From positions 7,856,001 through 7,920,000 of the forward strand of contig NZ_CP069396.1 in assembly GCF_016887565.1 (NCBI RefSeq): a stretch of 64,000 nt of DNA. Direction: 5' to 3'. Origin of the DNA: Archangium violaceum (GTDB lineage Bacteria > Myxococcota > Myxococcia > Myxococcales > Myxococcaceae). Made by a program: the position numbers and the translations under genes. Below are positions 51,840-60,558 of the stretch, in pieces. Positions within the stretch are counted from its first letter, which is position 1; every line of letters begins with the position of its first letter. Under the pieces are notes generated by a model that did no database searches, was not told the origin of the DNA, and saw nothing but the letters and a program-made list of their open reading frames with translations.

Positions 51840-53804
51840 ATGACAGTGACGGCGGACCCGCGCATCTCGACATTCCTCCTGCGACTGGCCCCTGTCACGG
51901 CCAGCCTCAGCGTCCTCGTCGGCACCGTCGTGCTGGTGGGCGGCTGGTGCTTCGGCGTCGAGGCGCTGACGGTCCTGGTGCCCGGTCTCCCCGCCATGGT
52001 GGCCCTCACCGCGGCGGGGCTCATCCTCACCGGCCTGGCGCTCTGGCTGCTGAGTCCCCTCCCCCCGGTTCCACGCCAGCGCGCGGTGGGCCGGCTCTGC
52101 GCCGCCCTGGCCAGTCTCATCGGCGCGATCACCCTGGCCGAGTACCTCTTCCTCCAGAACTGGCTCAGCCGGCTCTGCGCCTGGCTGACTCCCGCCCAGG
52201 ACGCGCCGCTGCAGCCCTCGCCCCAGACGGCGCTCGCCTTCCTCCTGCTCGGCCTGGCCCTGCTGCTCATCGACGTGGAGACCCGGCGTGGGCACAGGCC
52301 AGCGCAATACCTCACGCTCGTCGTGGCCGCGCTCTCCTGGACGGCGCTGATCGGCTACGGCACCGGCGCTTCCCAACTCCATACGCTGCCGGGTCTGCCC
52401 ACGAAGATCGGCATGGGCCTGCACACGAGCTCGGTCTTCTTCGCGCTGTGTCTCGGCATCCTCGGGGCCAGGCCCGAGCAGGGACTCATGAGCACCCTCT
52501 CGGGAGCGCACGCGGGCAGCTCCATGGTGCGCCGCCTGCTCCCGGTCCTGCTCCTCGGCCCCTGCGTGGTGGGCCACCTGTCCCTGATGGGGACCCGGGC
52601 CGGCCTCTACACTCTCACGACGGCCTTCGCCCTCGTCACCGGCATGCTGACCTTCATCGGGCTGCCGTTCATCTGGTCCGCCTCCCGCCGGCTCAACCAG
52701 GCCGGTCTCGCGCTCGAGCACGCCTACCGCACCGAGGCGCTCCACCGGGCGTGGCTCATGAGCATCATCGAGCAGATGCCCGATGGGATCCTCATCCTGA
52801 ACGAGCAGGGACACGTCCTCCTGGCCAATGCGGCCGCCAAGTCGCTCCGCGCCAGGACGTCCGACGGGCTCGAGCCCCCGGGACACCCGCTCCTCTTCGA
52901 CATGCGGAGCCCCTCCGGACAACCCCTGCCCTCGGGCGCGGGCCCCGTCGTACGGGCTCTGACCCACGGCGAGCCGGAAGCCGGCATCGAGCTGTCACTT
53001 CGGACGTGGGATGGGCGAAGTGTCCCGGTGCTGGCGAGCGCGACCCCCATCCAGGGGACCCAGGGGACGCCAGGTGGAGCGGTCGCCATCTTCCGCGACA
53101 TCTCCCTGCTCAAGGATCTCGAGCGCCAGCGGGAGGAGTGGACCTCGCTGGTTGCCCATGATCTGCGCCAGCCGGTCAGCGTCATCGCCCTCGCGCTCGA
53201 TGCGCTGCGCCATGACACCCCGGGCGGCCCAGCCGAGGAACAGCAGGAGCCCCTCCAGTGGATCGACACCAGCGTGGGCAGGCTCCGCAGGATGATCGAG
53301 GACCTCCTGGATGCCTCGCGCATCGAGGCGCGGCAGCTCCGTCTGGAGCGCCAGCCTGTGTTCTTCTCGGTGCTGGTACACGAGAGCGTCAGGCGGATGG
53401 AGGGGCAGTCCGAGGGACGCCCCTTCCGCATCACCGCCGCGGAAGAAGTCCGGACGCTGGTGGACCCGCTGCGCATCGACCAGGTGCTCACCAACCTGCT
53501 CTCGAATGCCGTGAAGTACGGCACGCTCCATACTCCCATCGACGTCGAGGTCACCCGCCAGGACGATGAGCTGCGGGTCTCGGTGTCCAACGAGGGGCCT
53601 GGGATCGCACCGGAGGATCTGCCTCACCTGTTCCAGCGCTTCCATCGCACGGCGGAGGGCCGCAAGCAGGCGGCGGGCATCGGCCTGGGCCTCTATATCT
53701 GCAAGGGGCTCGTCGAAGCGCACGGCGGCCAGCTCTGGGTCGAGAGCGAGCCCGGCCGCAGGACGACCTTCTCCTTCAGCCTGCCGGTGGTGGAGCGGGC
53801 GTAA
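51840..53804 (+). CDS. Membrane PAS-domain sensor histidine kinase
   Basis: 654 residues. The N-terminal 285 residues contain about eight hydrophobic helices in pairs, an unassigned membrane sensor. A PAS domain follows (about 300-420; MPDGILILNEQGHVLLANAAA), then the dimerisation domain with the phospho-acceptor H440 in SLVAHDLRQPVSVIA, and a HATPase_c domain with N box QVLTNLLSNAVKYG, G1 VSNEGPGIAPEDL and G2 GIGLGLYICKGLV. All boxes are intact. No response regulator is adjacent. ATG 51840 is chosen; the frame is open from 51744 but without a ribosome site. The orphan gene starts 84 bases downstream. Confidence 0.92.
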   Translation: MTVTADPRISTFLLRLAPVTASLSVLVGTVVLVGGWCFGVEALTVLVPGLPAMVALTAAGLILTGLALWLLSPLPPVPRQRAVGRLCAALASLIGAITLAEYLFLQNWLSRLCAWLTPAQDAPLQPSPQTALAFLLLGLALLLIDVETRRGHRPAQYLTLVVAALSWTALIGYGTGASQLHTLPGLPTKIGMGLHTSSVFFALCLGILGARPEQGLMSTLSGAHAGSSMVRRLLPVLLLGPCVVGHLSLMGTRAGLYTLTTAFALVTGMLTFIGLPFIWSASRRLNQAGLALEHAYRTEALHRAWLMSIIEQMPDGILILNEQGHVLLANAAAKSLRARTSDGLEPPGHPLLFDMRSPSGQPLPSGAGPVVRALTHGEPEAGIELSLRTWDGRSVPVLASATPIQGTQGTPGGAVAIFRDISLLKDLERQREEWTSLVAHDLRQPVSVIALALDALRHDTPGGPAEEQQEPLQWIDTSVGRLRRMIEDLLDASRIEARQLRLERQPVFFSVLVHESVRRMEGQSEGRPFRITAAEEVRTLVDPLRIDQVLTNLLSNAVKYGTLHTPIDVEVTRQDDELRVSVSNEGPGIAPEDLPHLFQRFHRTAEGRKQAAGIGLGLYICKGLVEAHGGQLWVESEPGRRTTFSFSLPVVERA

Positions 53805-53888
53805 CTGGAGAGGGCCCGAGGAAATGGTGGTACGAATGCATGTGCACTCCATCATGCGCAAGCCTTCGCGTCGGCAAGGGAGTCGAGG

Positions 53889-56567
53889 ATGACCCAGTGG
53901 CACCCCAAGAAATCGATTGATGAGAAAAAGAAAACGGGTGACGCGGAGCAGCTTCAAATCCTCTGGGCCGTGTACGAATCCGTCGTGAAGTCGCCAGCGG
54001 ACCCGGCATTGCGCCCCTCCCTGGAAGAGCTGTCCACGGATCTGACGAAGTTCGCGGATCGAACGACGATGTCCGCGAGGACGTCGGCAATGGTTGGGGA
54101 TTACAAGGCATTGAAGAATGCCCGCAAGATGCTGGAGCAGATCTCCAGCGCCCTGAATGGGGGGTATCACCAGTTCCTCGTGAATCTGGCTTGCTTCAAC
54201 TTCAGGACGGCCATGGGGGGGCGAGCGAGAAAAGCCACATCCGTGTTGCGGAAGGGTTCGGACGACCATTACTCACGCCCGTTCGAGGACGAGGTCCCTC
54301 TGTATGTCAGCTTCTTGCTGGCGAATGTCCCGAACGTGTCGTCGACGTCGAGCACCCAGCCGGAGACCCTCACGCTCGAACCCCAAGGGGGGTACATTCT
54401 TCCGACCCGTTTCACGGCGACGTTTCCGCTCTCCTTGAGAGGGAGCGAAGGCAGTCCCATGATCATGAGGAATCCCCGGGTTCCCAACCGGGGGCTGAGT
54501 GCGCCCACCATCAAGTACGCGTTCATGGGCTCGTTCGGGTTCTCCGAACCTGGCTATTGCACGTGGGACGAGTCTCCAGGCGTGCACGAGTCCGCCGGCA
54601 CGCGTCTGTCTTTGGGCGCATACTCGCTGGATCCGCAATACCTGACGCATGTGCTGTCCCTGGTTCGCGGATTGAATCCGGAGGCCAAGGAGCTCTACAG
54701 GCAGTACGGCAGCGTCGGAGAGCGACACCTCAGGGCCCTGCTCGGCAAGTTCGGAGGGAATGCGGGCCCCCGGCTCGCCATCGCCTGGATCAACCAGATG
54801 GCGGATGTCGCGAGCGCGTTGATCCAGAGGGCTTCGTACGGCCACACGGAGTCGCAGCCGTCCCCCTTGGAGGAGTTCTTCAAGAAGATACAAGAGAAGA
54901 TCGACGGGCGGAGGAAGAAGCTCGCGCAGATCCAGGCCAACCTGGTGGAGAAGGAAGGGATTGGAGCTGCCTCGAAGACCACCCTGTTCGAGTATCTGTG
55001 GGTGTTCGAATCAACCCTGTGGGAGTTCGCCTTCCTGGGCGCGAGCTGCCTGTCGATGGACACGATCGCCAGAACCCTCCAGGGAGTCTTCAGCGATTGG
55101 ACGCCGACGGTCGGTCTCTCCGAGGACAACCTCGTGGAGACCCTGTCGGTCAACGGGACGAGATTTCAAAGGCTCTACTTCCCGTCGGGCACGGCCGCGG
55201 CCAATACCGTGTATGACGCCTTGTGGGCTCTCGGCTTCGGGCCATTCACGCTCAAGGTGGACCCCAAGAAGCTCTCCACCTTCACCCCCTACTTCGAGTT
55301 CTACCAGAACACCACCTCCATCCTCCACCCGACGGAAGTCGGAATCAAAGCCAGGAGCAGGAACCCCAAGTGCGAAGCCGCGCAGGTCTGGCTGAACCTC
55401 TCGGACGGGCTCCACTCGGAGCTGCTGGACGAGCGTCGGGCCAGGCACGACGTCGCGGAGGTGATCGCCCAGATGGCGTCGCAGTACGTCCAGGAGTTGT
55501 ACAACCAGAAGCTTCACTGCTGCGTGACCGATGGCCAGGGCCTCACCATCAATTACGAAAAGGTATGCCTCGTCATCGACTACACGAAGTTCGCCGGGGA
55601 TATGCCCAATGGCCGGCTGTATCCCATCCTCGAGAAGCTCCGCGACCTCTTGCTGGACCTTCGAAAGAAGGAGCCCGAGGTAGTCGATGTCGTCTTCCTG
55701 CGCTCGAATCTGAAATACAACACGGGCTCCCTGGACAGGTACCAGTCGGGAGAGATTCTCGTGGGCCCGGGCAGCCACGGACAAGGGCTCTCCAAAAGTC
55801 TATCCAACCTCGCACCGGACTCATTCTCGAGTGATAGCGAGTGGAGCCTGCGGGGGGATTACATTCCCCTCATGAAGAAGATGTACCTGTTGTCCGACGC
55901 CGTCGGCTTCGGACGCTGGAGGGAGTACTCCAAGCTGTGGCCGGGCGGCGTCTTCCGGCCGCGCCCGCTCGACGTCAAGCTCGCCGCGTCGAGGGTCGAG
56001 ATCGTCATCCTCGTCGACTACACCCTCTCGCCCATCTTCACGCATCTCATCAGGGAACTCTCGGATGGGAAGTACCAGAAGGATTTGCCCGAGAAGGTGA
56101 AGAGCGCCATCCGCGATTACTGGAAACGGATCGTCCAGGACAAAGTCGCTCTCGAGGAGCACTACGACGTCGAGTCGAAGGTGCTCGAGGTCACCGGTTA
56201 CCTCGAAAGGGAGCTGAGCCAGATCATCGATATGTTGACCGACGCCGTCCAACGAATCCCCAAGTCGTACGTCGGGACGTCGAGGCAGCCTCTTGGTCAG
56301 TACGTACAGCGGATGGTGAGCGCCAGGGAGAAGATGGCGTCGCTCCAGGTTGGCGAGGACTCCGGACTCGCGGACACGCGTTGCTGTCGCTGCAAGAAGG
56401 CGCGTGGAGGGGTCTCCTCGAGGGAAGCGAAGTGGCACGTCTGCACGAAGTGCGGTGCCAACTTCTGCCCCACCTGCGGCTCCATGCTCCCGCTCCGCCG
56501 CTTCCAGTCCCAGGTGGCGCGCGCGTGCTCCTCATCCTCGTGCAAGGGTCCAACGAGGTTCGCTTGA
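53889..56567 (+). CDS. Orphan 892-residue protein: PLP-enzyme-like core and C-terminal zinc module
   Basis: I do not recognise this as a described family. N-terminal 1-120 is helical; 130-260 is a beta-rich region; 320-355 is a charged coiled coil. The core (about 400-630) has three spaced motifs reminiscent of fold-type-I PLP enzymes: YFPSGTAAANTVYDAL (phosphate-binding loop, 430-445), LVIDYTKFAGD (D564) and RSNLKYNTGSLDRYQSGEI, with K609 as candidate Schiff-base lysine. About 705-715 repeats a similar strand (VILVDYTLSP). The last 60 residues hold C832, C833, C835, then C852-x2-C855, C860-x2-C863, C880 and C885, a multi-cysteine zinc module. The third codon positions are less GC-rich than in neighbours. 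ATG 53889 has GGGAG and GAGG upstream. No domain is certain. Confidence 0.8.
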   Translation: MTQWHPKKSIDEKKKTGDAEQLQILWAVYESVVKSPADPALRPSLEELSTDLTKFADRTTMSARTSAMVGDYKALKNARKMLEQISSALNGGYHQFLVNLACFNFRTAMGGRARKATSVLRKGSDDHYSRPFEDEVPLYVSFLLANVPNVSSTSSTQPETLTLEPQGGYILPTRFTATFPLSLRGSEGSPMIMRNPRVPNRGLSAPTIKYAFMGSFGFSEPGYCTWDESPGVHESAGTRLSLGAYSLDPQYLTHVLSLVRGLNPEAKELYRQYGSVGERHLRALLGKFGGNAGPRLAIAWINQMADVASALIQRASYGHTESQPSPLEEFFKKIQEKIDGRRKKLAQIQANLVEKEGIGAASKTTLFEYLWVFESTLWEFAFLGASCLSMDTIARTLQGVFSDWTPTVGLSEDNLVETLSVNGTRFQRLYFPSGTAAANTVYDALWALGFGPFTLKVDPKKLSTFTPYFEFYQNTTSILHPTEVGIKARSRNPKCEAAQVWLNLSDGLHSELLDERRARHDVAEVIAQMASQYVQELYNQKLHCCVTDGQGLTINYEKVCLVIDYTKFAGDMPNGRLYPILEKLRDLLLDLRKKEPEVVDVVFLRSNLKYNTGSLDRYQSGEILVGPGSHGQGLSKSLSNLAPDSFSSDSEWSLRGDYIPLMKKMYLLSDAVGFGRWREYSKLWPGGVFRPRPLDVKLAASRVEIVILVDYTLSPIFTHLIRELSDGKYQKDLPEKVKSAIRDYWKRIVQDKVALEEHYDVESKVLEVTGYLERELSQIIDMLTDAVQRIPKSYVGTSRQPLGQYVQRMVSAREKMASLQVGEDSGLADTRCCRCKKARGGVSSREAKWHVCTKCGANFCPTCGSMLPLRRFQSQVARACSSSSCKGPTRFA

Positions 56568-56663
56568 GCGTGCCGCCCCCCGGCCCGTTTGTTCCACCCC
56601 GGGAACGGTGATTTGCCCGGCGGGGCTCTAGTGGAATGACGGCCCGCCGCGCATGCTCTCTCT

Positions 56664-57593
56664 ATGTCTTCGTACCGACCCGACAGGCGCAGCATCCTCA
56701 AGGCCGCTGCGTTCGGCGTCGCCTCGACCCTGCCACTGCTGGGGTGCCGCGATCCGGCTCGCTCCGCGCGCTCGCCCCAGGAGGGAACTTCCACCATGAC
56801 CGCCACCTCCTCCGAGCAACGCATGCCGGTGCTCTTCATCGGGCACGGCTCCCCGATGAATGCCATCGAGGACAACACCTGGACCCGCGGCTTCCGCTCG
56901 CTCGCCGGGCAGCTGCCCAGGCCCAAGGCCATCCTCTCGATCTCCGCGCACTGGTTCCTCCCCGGCACCTTCGTCACCGGGAACGAGCACCCGCCCACCA
57001 TCCACGACTTCGGCGGCTTCCCTCGCGAGCTCTACCAGATGCAGTACCCGGCCCCCGGCAGCGTCGAGCTCGCCCGGCGCGTGGTGAAGCTGCTCGGGCC
57101 CTCTCGCGCGTCGGTCCAGGACGACTGGGGCCTCGACCACGGCACCTGGACCGTGCTCCACCACCTGCGCCCCGCGGCGGATGTCCCGGTCGTGCAGCTC
57201 AGCATCGACGCGCGGCTCGCTCCCTCCGAGCACCTCGCGCTGGGCCGCGCGCTCTCCGGGCTCCGCGACGAAGGCGTCCTGGTGATGGGCAGCGGCAACG
57301 TGACGCACAACCTCCGCCACGCCTTCTCGAGCATGCGCTCGGGCGATATCACCATCCCGAGGTGGGCGGAGAGCTTCGACCAGGACGTGGCCCGGGCGCT
57401 CGAGCAGCACGATGGCGCCTTCCTGGCGCGCGTCATCGAGACAGACGCGGGCCAGATGTCGCACCCGAGCATCGACCACTTCCTCCCCCTGCTGTACGCC
57501 GCCGGTGCCGCCAATGACCGCGATGCGGTGCGCTTCCCGGTGAGCGGATTCGATCTCGGCTCGCTGTCGATGCGCTCCGTGCTCCTCGGCTGA
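56664..57593 (+). CDS. DODA-type (YgiD-like) extradiol dioxygenase with optional export leader
   Basis: The class III extradiol/4,5-DOPA dioxygenase family: VLFIGHGSPMNAI, ILSISAHWF, TIHDFGGFP, DWGLDHGTWTVL and GSGNVTHNL supply the metal-binding histidines and catalytic His. From ATG 56664 the first 44 residues are DRRSILKAAAFGVASTLPL then LGC, a twin-arginine motif and lipobox (LLGC), unusual for a family normally cytosolic. An internal ATG at 56796 (MTATSSEQRMPVLFIGHG) is preceded by AGGAGG and would give a normal-length cytosolic enzyme. Ring-cleaving activity on a catechol-type substrate is expected. The neighbouring LysR gene is convergent. Confidence 0.88.
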   Translation: MSSYRPDRRSILKAAAFGVASTLPLLGCRDPARSARSPQEGTSTMTATSSEQRMPVLFIGHGSPMNAIEDNTWTRGFRSLAGQLPRPKAILSISAHWFLPGTFVTGNEHPPTIHDFGGFPRELYQMQYPAPGSVELARRVVKLLGPSRASVQDDWGLDHGTWTVLHHLRPAADVPVVQLSIDARLAPSEHLALGRALSGLRDEGVLVMGSGNVTHNLRHAFSSMRSGDITIPRWAESFDQDVARALEQHDGAFLARVIETDAGQMSHPSIDHFLPLLYAAGAANDRDAVRFPVSGFDLGSLSMRSVLLG

Positions 57594-57619
57594 GGCCGCG
57601 GTGGAACCCTCCCGGCGGC

Positions 57620-58513
57620 TCAGCCTCCGGTGGGGGAAGCCGAGAGCGGCCGCCCGTTGAGGAACTCGAGCAGGAAGTCACGGAAGGCCAACACCTTCCT
57701 CGGGACATGCTGGGTTCGCGGGTACAGCATCACCAGGGACGTCGACGGTTGCGTGTAGCGCGGCAGCACGCGGACGAGCTGCCCGGACGTCACGTCCGCC
57801 TGGGCGAGGAACGTGGGGAGGGCCGCGATTCCCGAGCCCGCCTTCACCGTCTCGCGGATGAAGAGCATGTCGTCGGCGAGCACGCGCGCATGTTTCTCGG
57901 GAAGGCCCAGCTCTCCGAGGAACTTGAGCCCCCGGAACGCGACGAGGTCGTGCTGGGCGAGATCCTCGGGCGCACGGGGCGTCCCCCGGCGGGCGAGGTA
58001 CATCGGCGAGGCGTAGAGCTGCACGTCGAGCGTCCCGAGCCGCCTGACCCTTAGCGACGAATCCGTCAGCTTCGAGCCCGAGGCGCGCAGCGCGAGATCG
58101 AACCCCTCCGCCACCAGATCCACGTTCCGATTCGTCAGGCGGCAGTCGATCCTCACCGAGGCGTAGCGCGCGGTGAAGCGGGCGATGACCTCGGGCAGGA
58201 AGGTGGCTCCCATGTCATGCGGCGCGGTGAGCCGAAGCTCGCCAGAGGGGGCCTCCTCCCGCTCGGGCAGGGTCCCGACCGCCTCCTTCAACGAGGCGAG
58301 CAGGGGCGCCGTCCGCTCGTACAGCGCGGTCCCGGCGGTGCTCAACGAGACCTGGCGTGTGGTGCGGTGGAGCAGTTGTGTGCCCACCGAGGCCTCGAGG
58401 CTCGCCACTCCCCTGCTCACGGAGGACTTGGGCAGCCCGAGCTTGCGGGCCGCCTTCGAGAAGCTGCCGGTCTCCGCGACGGCCACGAAGAGGCCGAGGA
58501 GGTTCAAATCCAT
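57620..58513 (-). CDS. LysR-family transcriptional regulator
   Basis: 297 residues: HTH (LNLLGLFVAVAETGSFSKAARKLGLPKSSVSRGVASLE), linker helix and a LysR effector domain with LRLTAPHDMGATFLPEVIARF and DLALRASG, resembling the CrgA-like subgroup that controls single-step detoxification genes. ATG 58513 (MDLNLLGL) is favoured over GTG 58534. It starts 17 bases after the stop of the sensor kinase on the same strand and is convergent with the dioxygenase, which is a plausible target. The effector is unknown. Confidence 0.9.
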   Translation of the reverse strand: MDLNLLGLFVAVAETGSFSKAARKLGLPKSSVSRGVASLEASVGTQLLHRTTRQVSLSTAGTALYERTAPLLASLKEAVGTLPEREEAPSGELRLTAPHDMGATFLPEVIARFTARYASVRIDCRLTNRNVDLVAEGFDLALRASGSKLTDSSLRVRRLGTLDVQLYASPMYLARRGTPRAPEDLAQHDLVAFRGLKFLGELGLPEKHARVLADDMLFIRETVKAGSGIAALPTFLAQADVTSGQLVRVLPRYTQPSTSLVMLYPRTQHVPRKVLAFRDFLLEFLNGRPLSASPTGG

Positions 58514-58530
58514 GTCAGTACCGTCTGGCC

Positions 58531-60558
58531 TCACTTCGGATTCCGCCCCTCATCGCCCGGATCCTCCCCCACCGGCAACTCCACCGTGAACGTGGAGCCC
58601 TCTCCCGGGTGGCTCTCGACGGAGATGGTCCCTCCATGGGCCTCCACCAGCCACCTCGCCAGGTAGAGCCCGAGCCCCAGCCCGCCATAGTTCCACTCCG
58701 GTACCCCGCGGCCGAAGCGCTCGAAGATGCGCGCCCGCTCGCTCTCTGGCATGCCGATGCCGCGATCCTTCACCACCAGGAGCACCGAGCCGTTCCGCGG
58801 TGTCACGCGCACGTCGATGGGCTGGCCCTGGCCGAACTTCAGCGCGTTGTGCATCAGGCCCGTCACCACCTGCTCCATCCGGCGCGCGTCCCACCAGCCC
58901 ACGGCCGCGGTCGCCAGCTCACGCCGTACCTCGGAGCCACAGTTCGCTGCCTGCTGCCGCATCCCGTCGAGCACGCCCGCGACCAACCCTCCCAGGTCCA
59001 CCCGCTGACAGCGCAGCTCCAACGGGTGGCCCGCGCTGAGGTTGGACACATCCAGGAGCTGATCCACCAGCCGCCCCAACCGCTTCGTCTGCTGCTCGGC
59101 GGCGGCCACCTCGTCCAGCACCCAGGCGGGCTCCAGGGGAGCGGCACTCCGGCCGCGGCGCAGCAGGCCCTGCACGCGCAGCTGCAGCGGCAGCAGCGGG
59201 GTGCGCAGCTCGTGCGCGGCCACGGAGAGGAAGACCTCGCGCAGGCGGATGGCCTGCTCCGCCTGCCGGTACAGCCGCGCATTGTCGATGGCGATGGCGG
59301 CGCGGAGCGCCAGCTCCTGGGCCAGGGAGAGCTCGGCGGTCCCGTAGCGCTCCGGCGTGGACGACACGAGCGAGATGGAGCCCAACGTGTGCCCGCGGGC
59401 CACCAGCGGAACCACCAGCAGGCTCTGGATGCCGAGCGCCCGCGCCAGTTGGAAGTGCTCGTCATTCGCGCACATGGCGCGCAGCCGCTCATCGGTGACG
59501 TGGGGCTCCAGCATCGGCTCGCCGCTGCGCACGACACGAGACTGAGGGGACGTCGAGCCAGGCCTGGGAGGAAAGCGGCGCCGCAGCTCATCGAGCAGGG
59601 GCTGCTTCGCCGCGTCCACGTGCGCTCCGCGCACCCGTCGCACCTCTCCGCCCTCCTCCAGGTCGATGACGCACCAGTCGGAGAGCCTCCCCACGCACAG
59701 CGAGGCCACGCGCGACAGCACCGTCTCCAGATCGAGCGAGGTGAGGAGGACCTCGCCGGCCTCGGCCAGGAAGGCGCTGGCGGCCTCGGAACGCTGGCGC
59801 TCGTCCAGCTCCTGGCGCAGCGACTCGCGCATCTCGTTGATGGCCGAGCACACCTCGTCGAGCTCGTCGTTGAGGGTACTTTCCGAGGCCCTGCGTTGCA
59901 GCACCAGGGGCGAGTCCAGGTGCTCCGGGCTCAGCCCGCGTGTGTAGGCGGCCATGGTGGCCAGGTGCTGCGTCACCAGGCGCTGGACGATGAAGAGGAC
60001 GAACAGGGCGATGAGGAACGTCTTGGCCGCCTGTGTGGCGAGGATGACGAGCACCCGGTCCCACAGGCGCGCGTAGATGCCGTCCAGGGTGGCGCGCACC
60101 CGGAGCGTGCCCAGGTAGAGCTGCTCGTGATAGAGCGGGATGGAGCGCTCCACCACCTTCTCCGGACGGGGCGGGCTGCCCGCCACGTACTGGGTGCCCA
60201 GGGCGCTGTCCACCTGGGCCTGGGCGATGTCCGGCAGGGTGGTAATCCCCTCGAGCTCAATGCGCAGCGGGGCCTCGTCGAGCGACCAGAGGCTCTGGGC
60301 GATGCTCTGGGCATGGCTGGAGCGGATCTGCTCCAACCGCTCCTCCAGGGCGTGGACCTCGCGCTGGTAGTCCGCGAAGAGCTGCACCGTGGTGCCGGCC
60401 AGGCTGACGACGGCGCTGAAGAGCATGATGGCGACGAGCAGCCGACGGCCCAGCCGGTTGTCGGGACTCAGCCACCACCCGGTCAAAGACGACCCGGAGC
60501 GGGCGGAGGCCACGGCCTCAGGGTTGCCGCTCGAGGGGGACTGGGCGCGTGAATCCAT
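58531..60558 (-). CDS. GAF-domain sensor histidine kinase paired with a periplasmic binding protein
   Basis: 675 residues. Two transmembrane helices (about 40-64 and 171-193) enclose a periplasmic sensor of about 105 residues; then a HAMP-like region, a coiled coil, a GAF domain (about 265-430), HisKA with H449 in LSVAAHELRTPLL, and HATPase_c with GLGLYLARWLVEAHGG. The kinase boxes are intact. It overlaps the 3' end of the periplasmic sugar-binding gene by 41 bases, so the two are co-translated. I infer that the binding protein delivers its ligand to this periplasmic domain. No response regulator is next to it; a LysR gene follows. Confidence 0.93.
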   Translation of the reverse strand: MDSRAQSPSSGNPEAVASARSGSSLTGWWLSPDNRLGRRLLVAIMLFSAVVSLAGTTVQLFADYQREVHALEERLEQIRSSHAQSIAQSLWSLDEAPLRIELEGITTLPDIAQAQVDSALGTQYVAGSPPRPEKVVERSIPLYHEQLYLGTLRVRATLDGIYARLWDRVLVILATQAAKTFLIALFVLFIVQRLVTQHLATMAAYTRGLSPEHLDSPLVLQRRASESTLNDELDEVCSAINEMRESLRQELDERQRSEAASAFLAEAGEVLLTSLDLETVLSRVASLCVGRLSDWCVIDLEEGGEVRRVRGAHVDAAKQPLLDELRRRFPPRPGSTSPQSRVVRSGEPMLEPHVTDERLRAMCANDEHFQLARALGIQSLLVVPLVARGHTLGSISLVSSTPERYGTAELSLAQELALRAAIAIDNARLYRQAEQAIRLREVFLSVAAHELRTPLLPLQLRVQGLLRRGRSAAPLEPAWVLDEVAAAEQQTKRLGRLVDQLLDVSNLSAGHPLELRCQRVDLGGLVAGVLDGMRQQAANCGSEVRRELATAAVGWWDARRMEQVVTGLMHNALKFGQGQPIDVRVTPRNGSVLLVVKDRGIGMPESERARIFERFGRGVPEWNYGGLGLGLYLARWLVEAHGGTISVESHPGEGSTFTVELPVGEDPGDEGRNPK

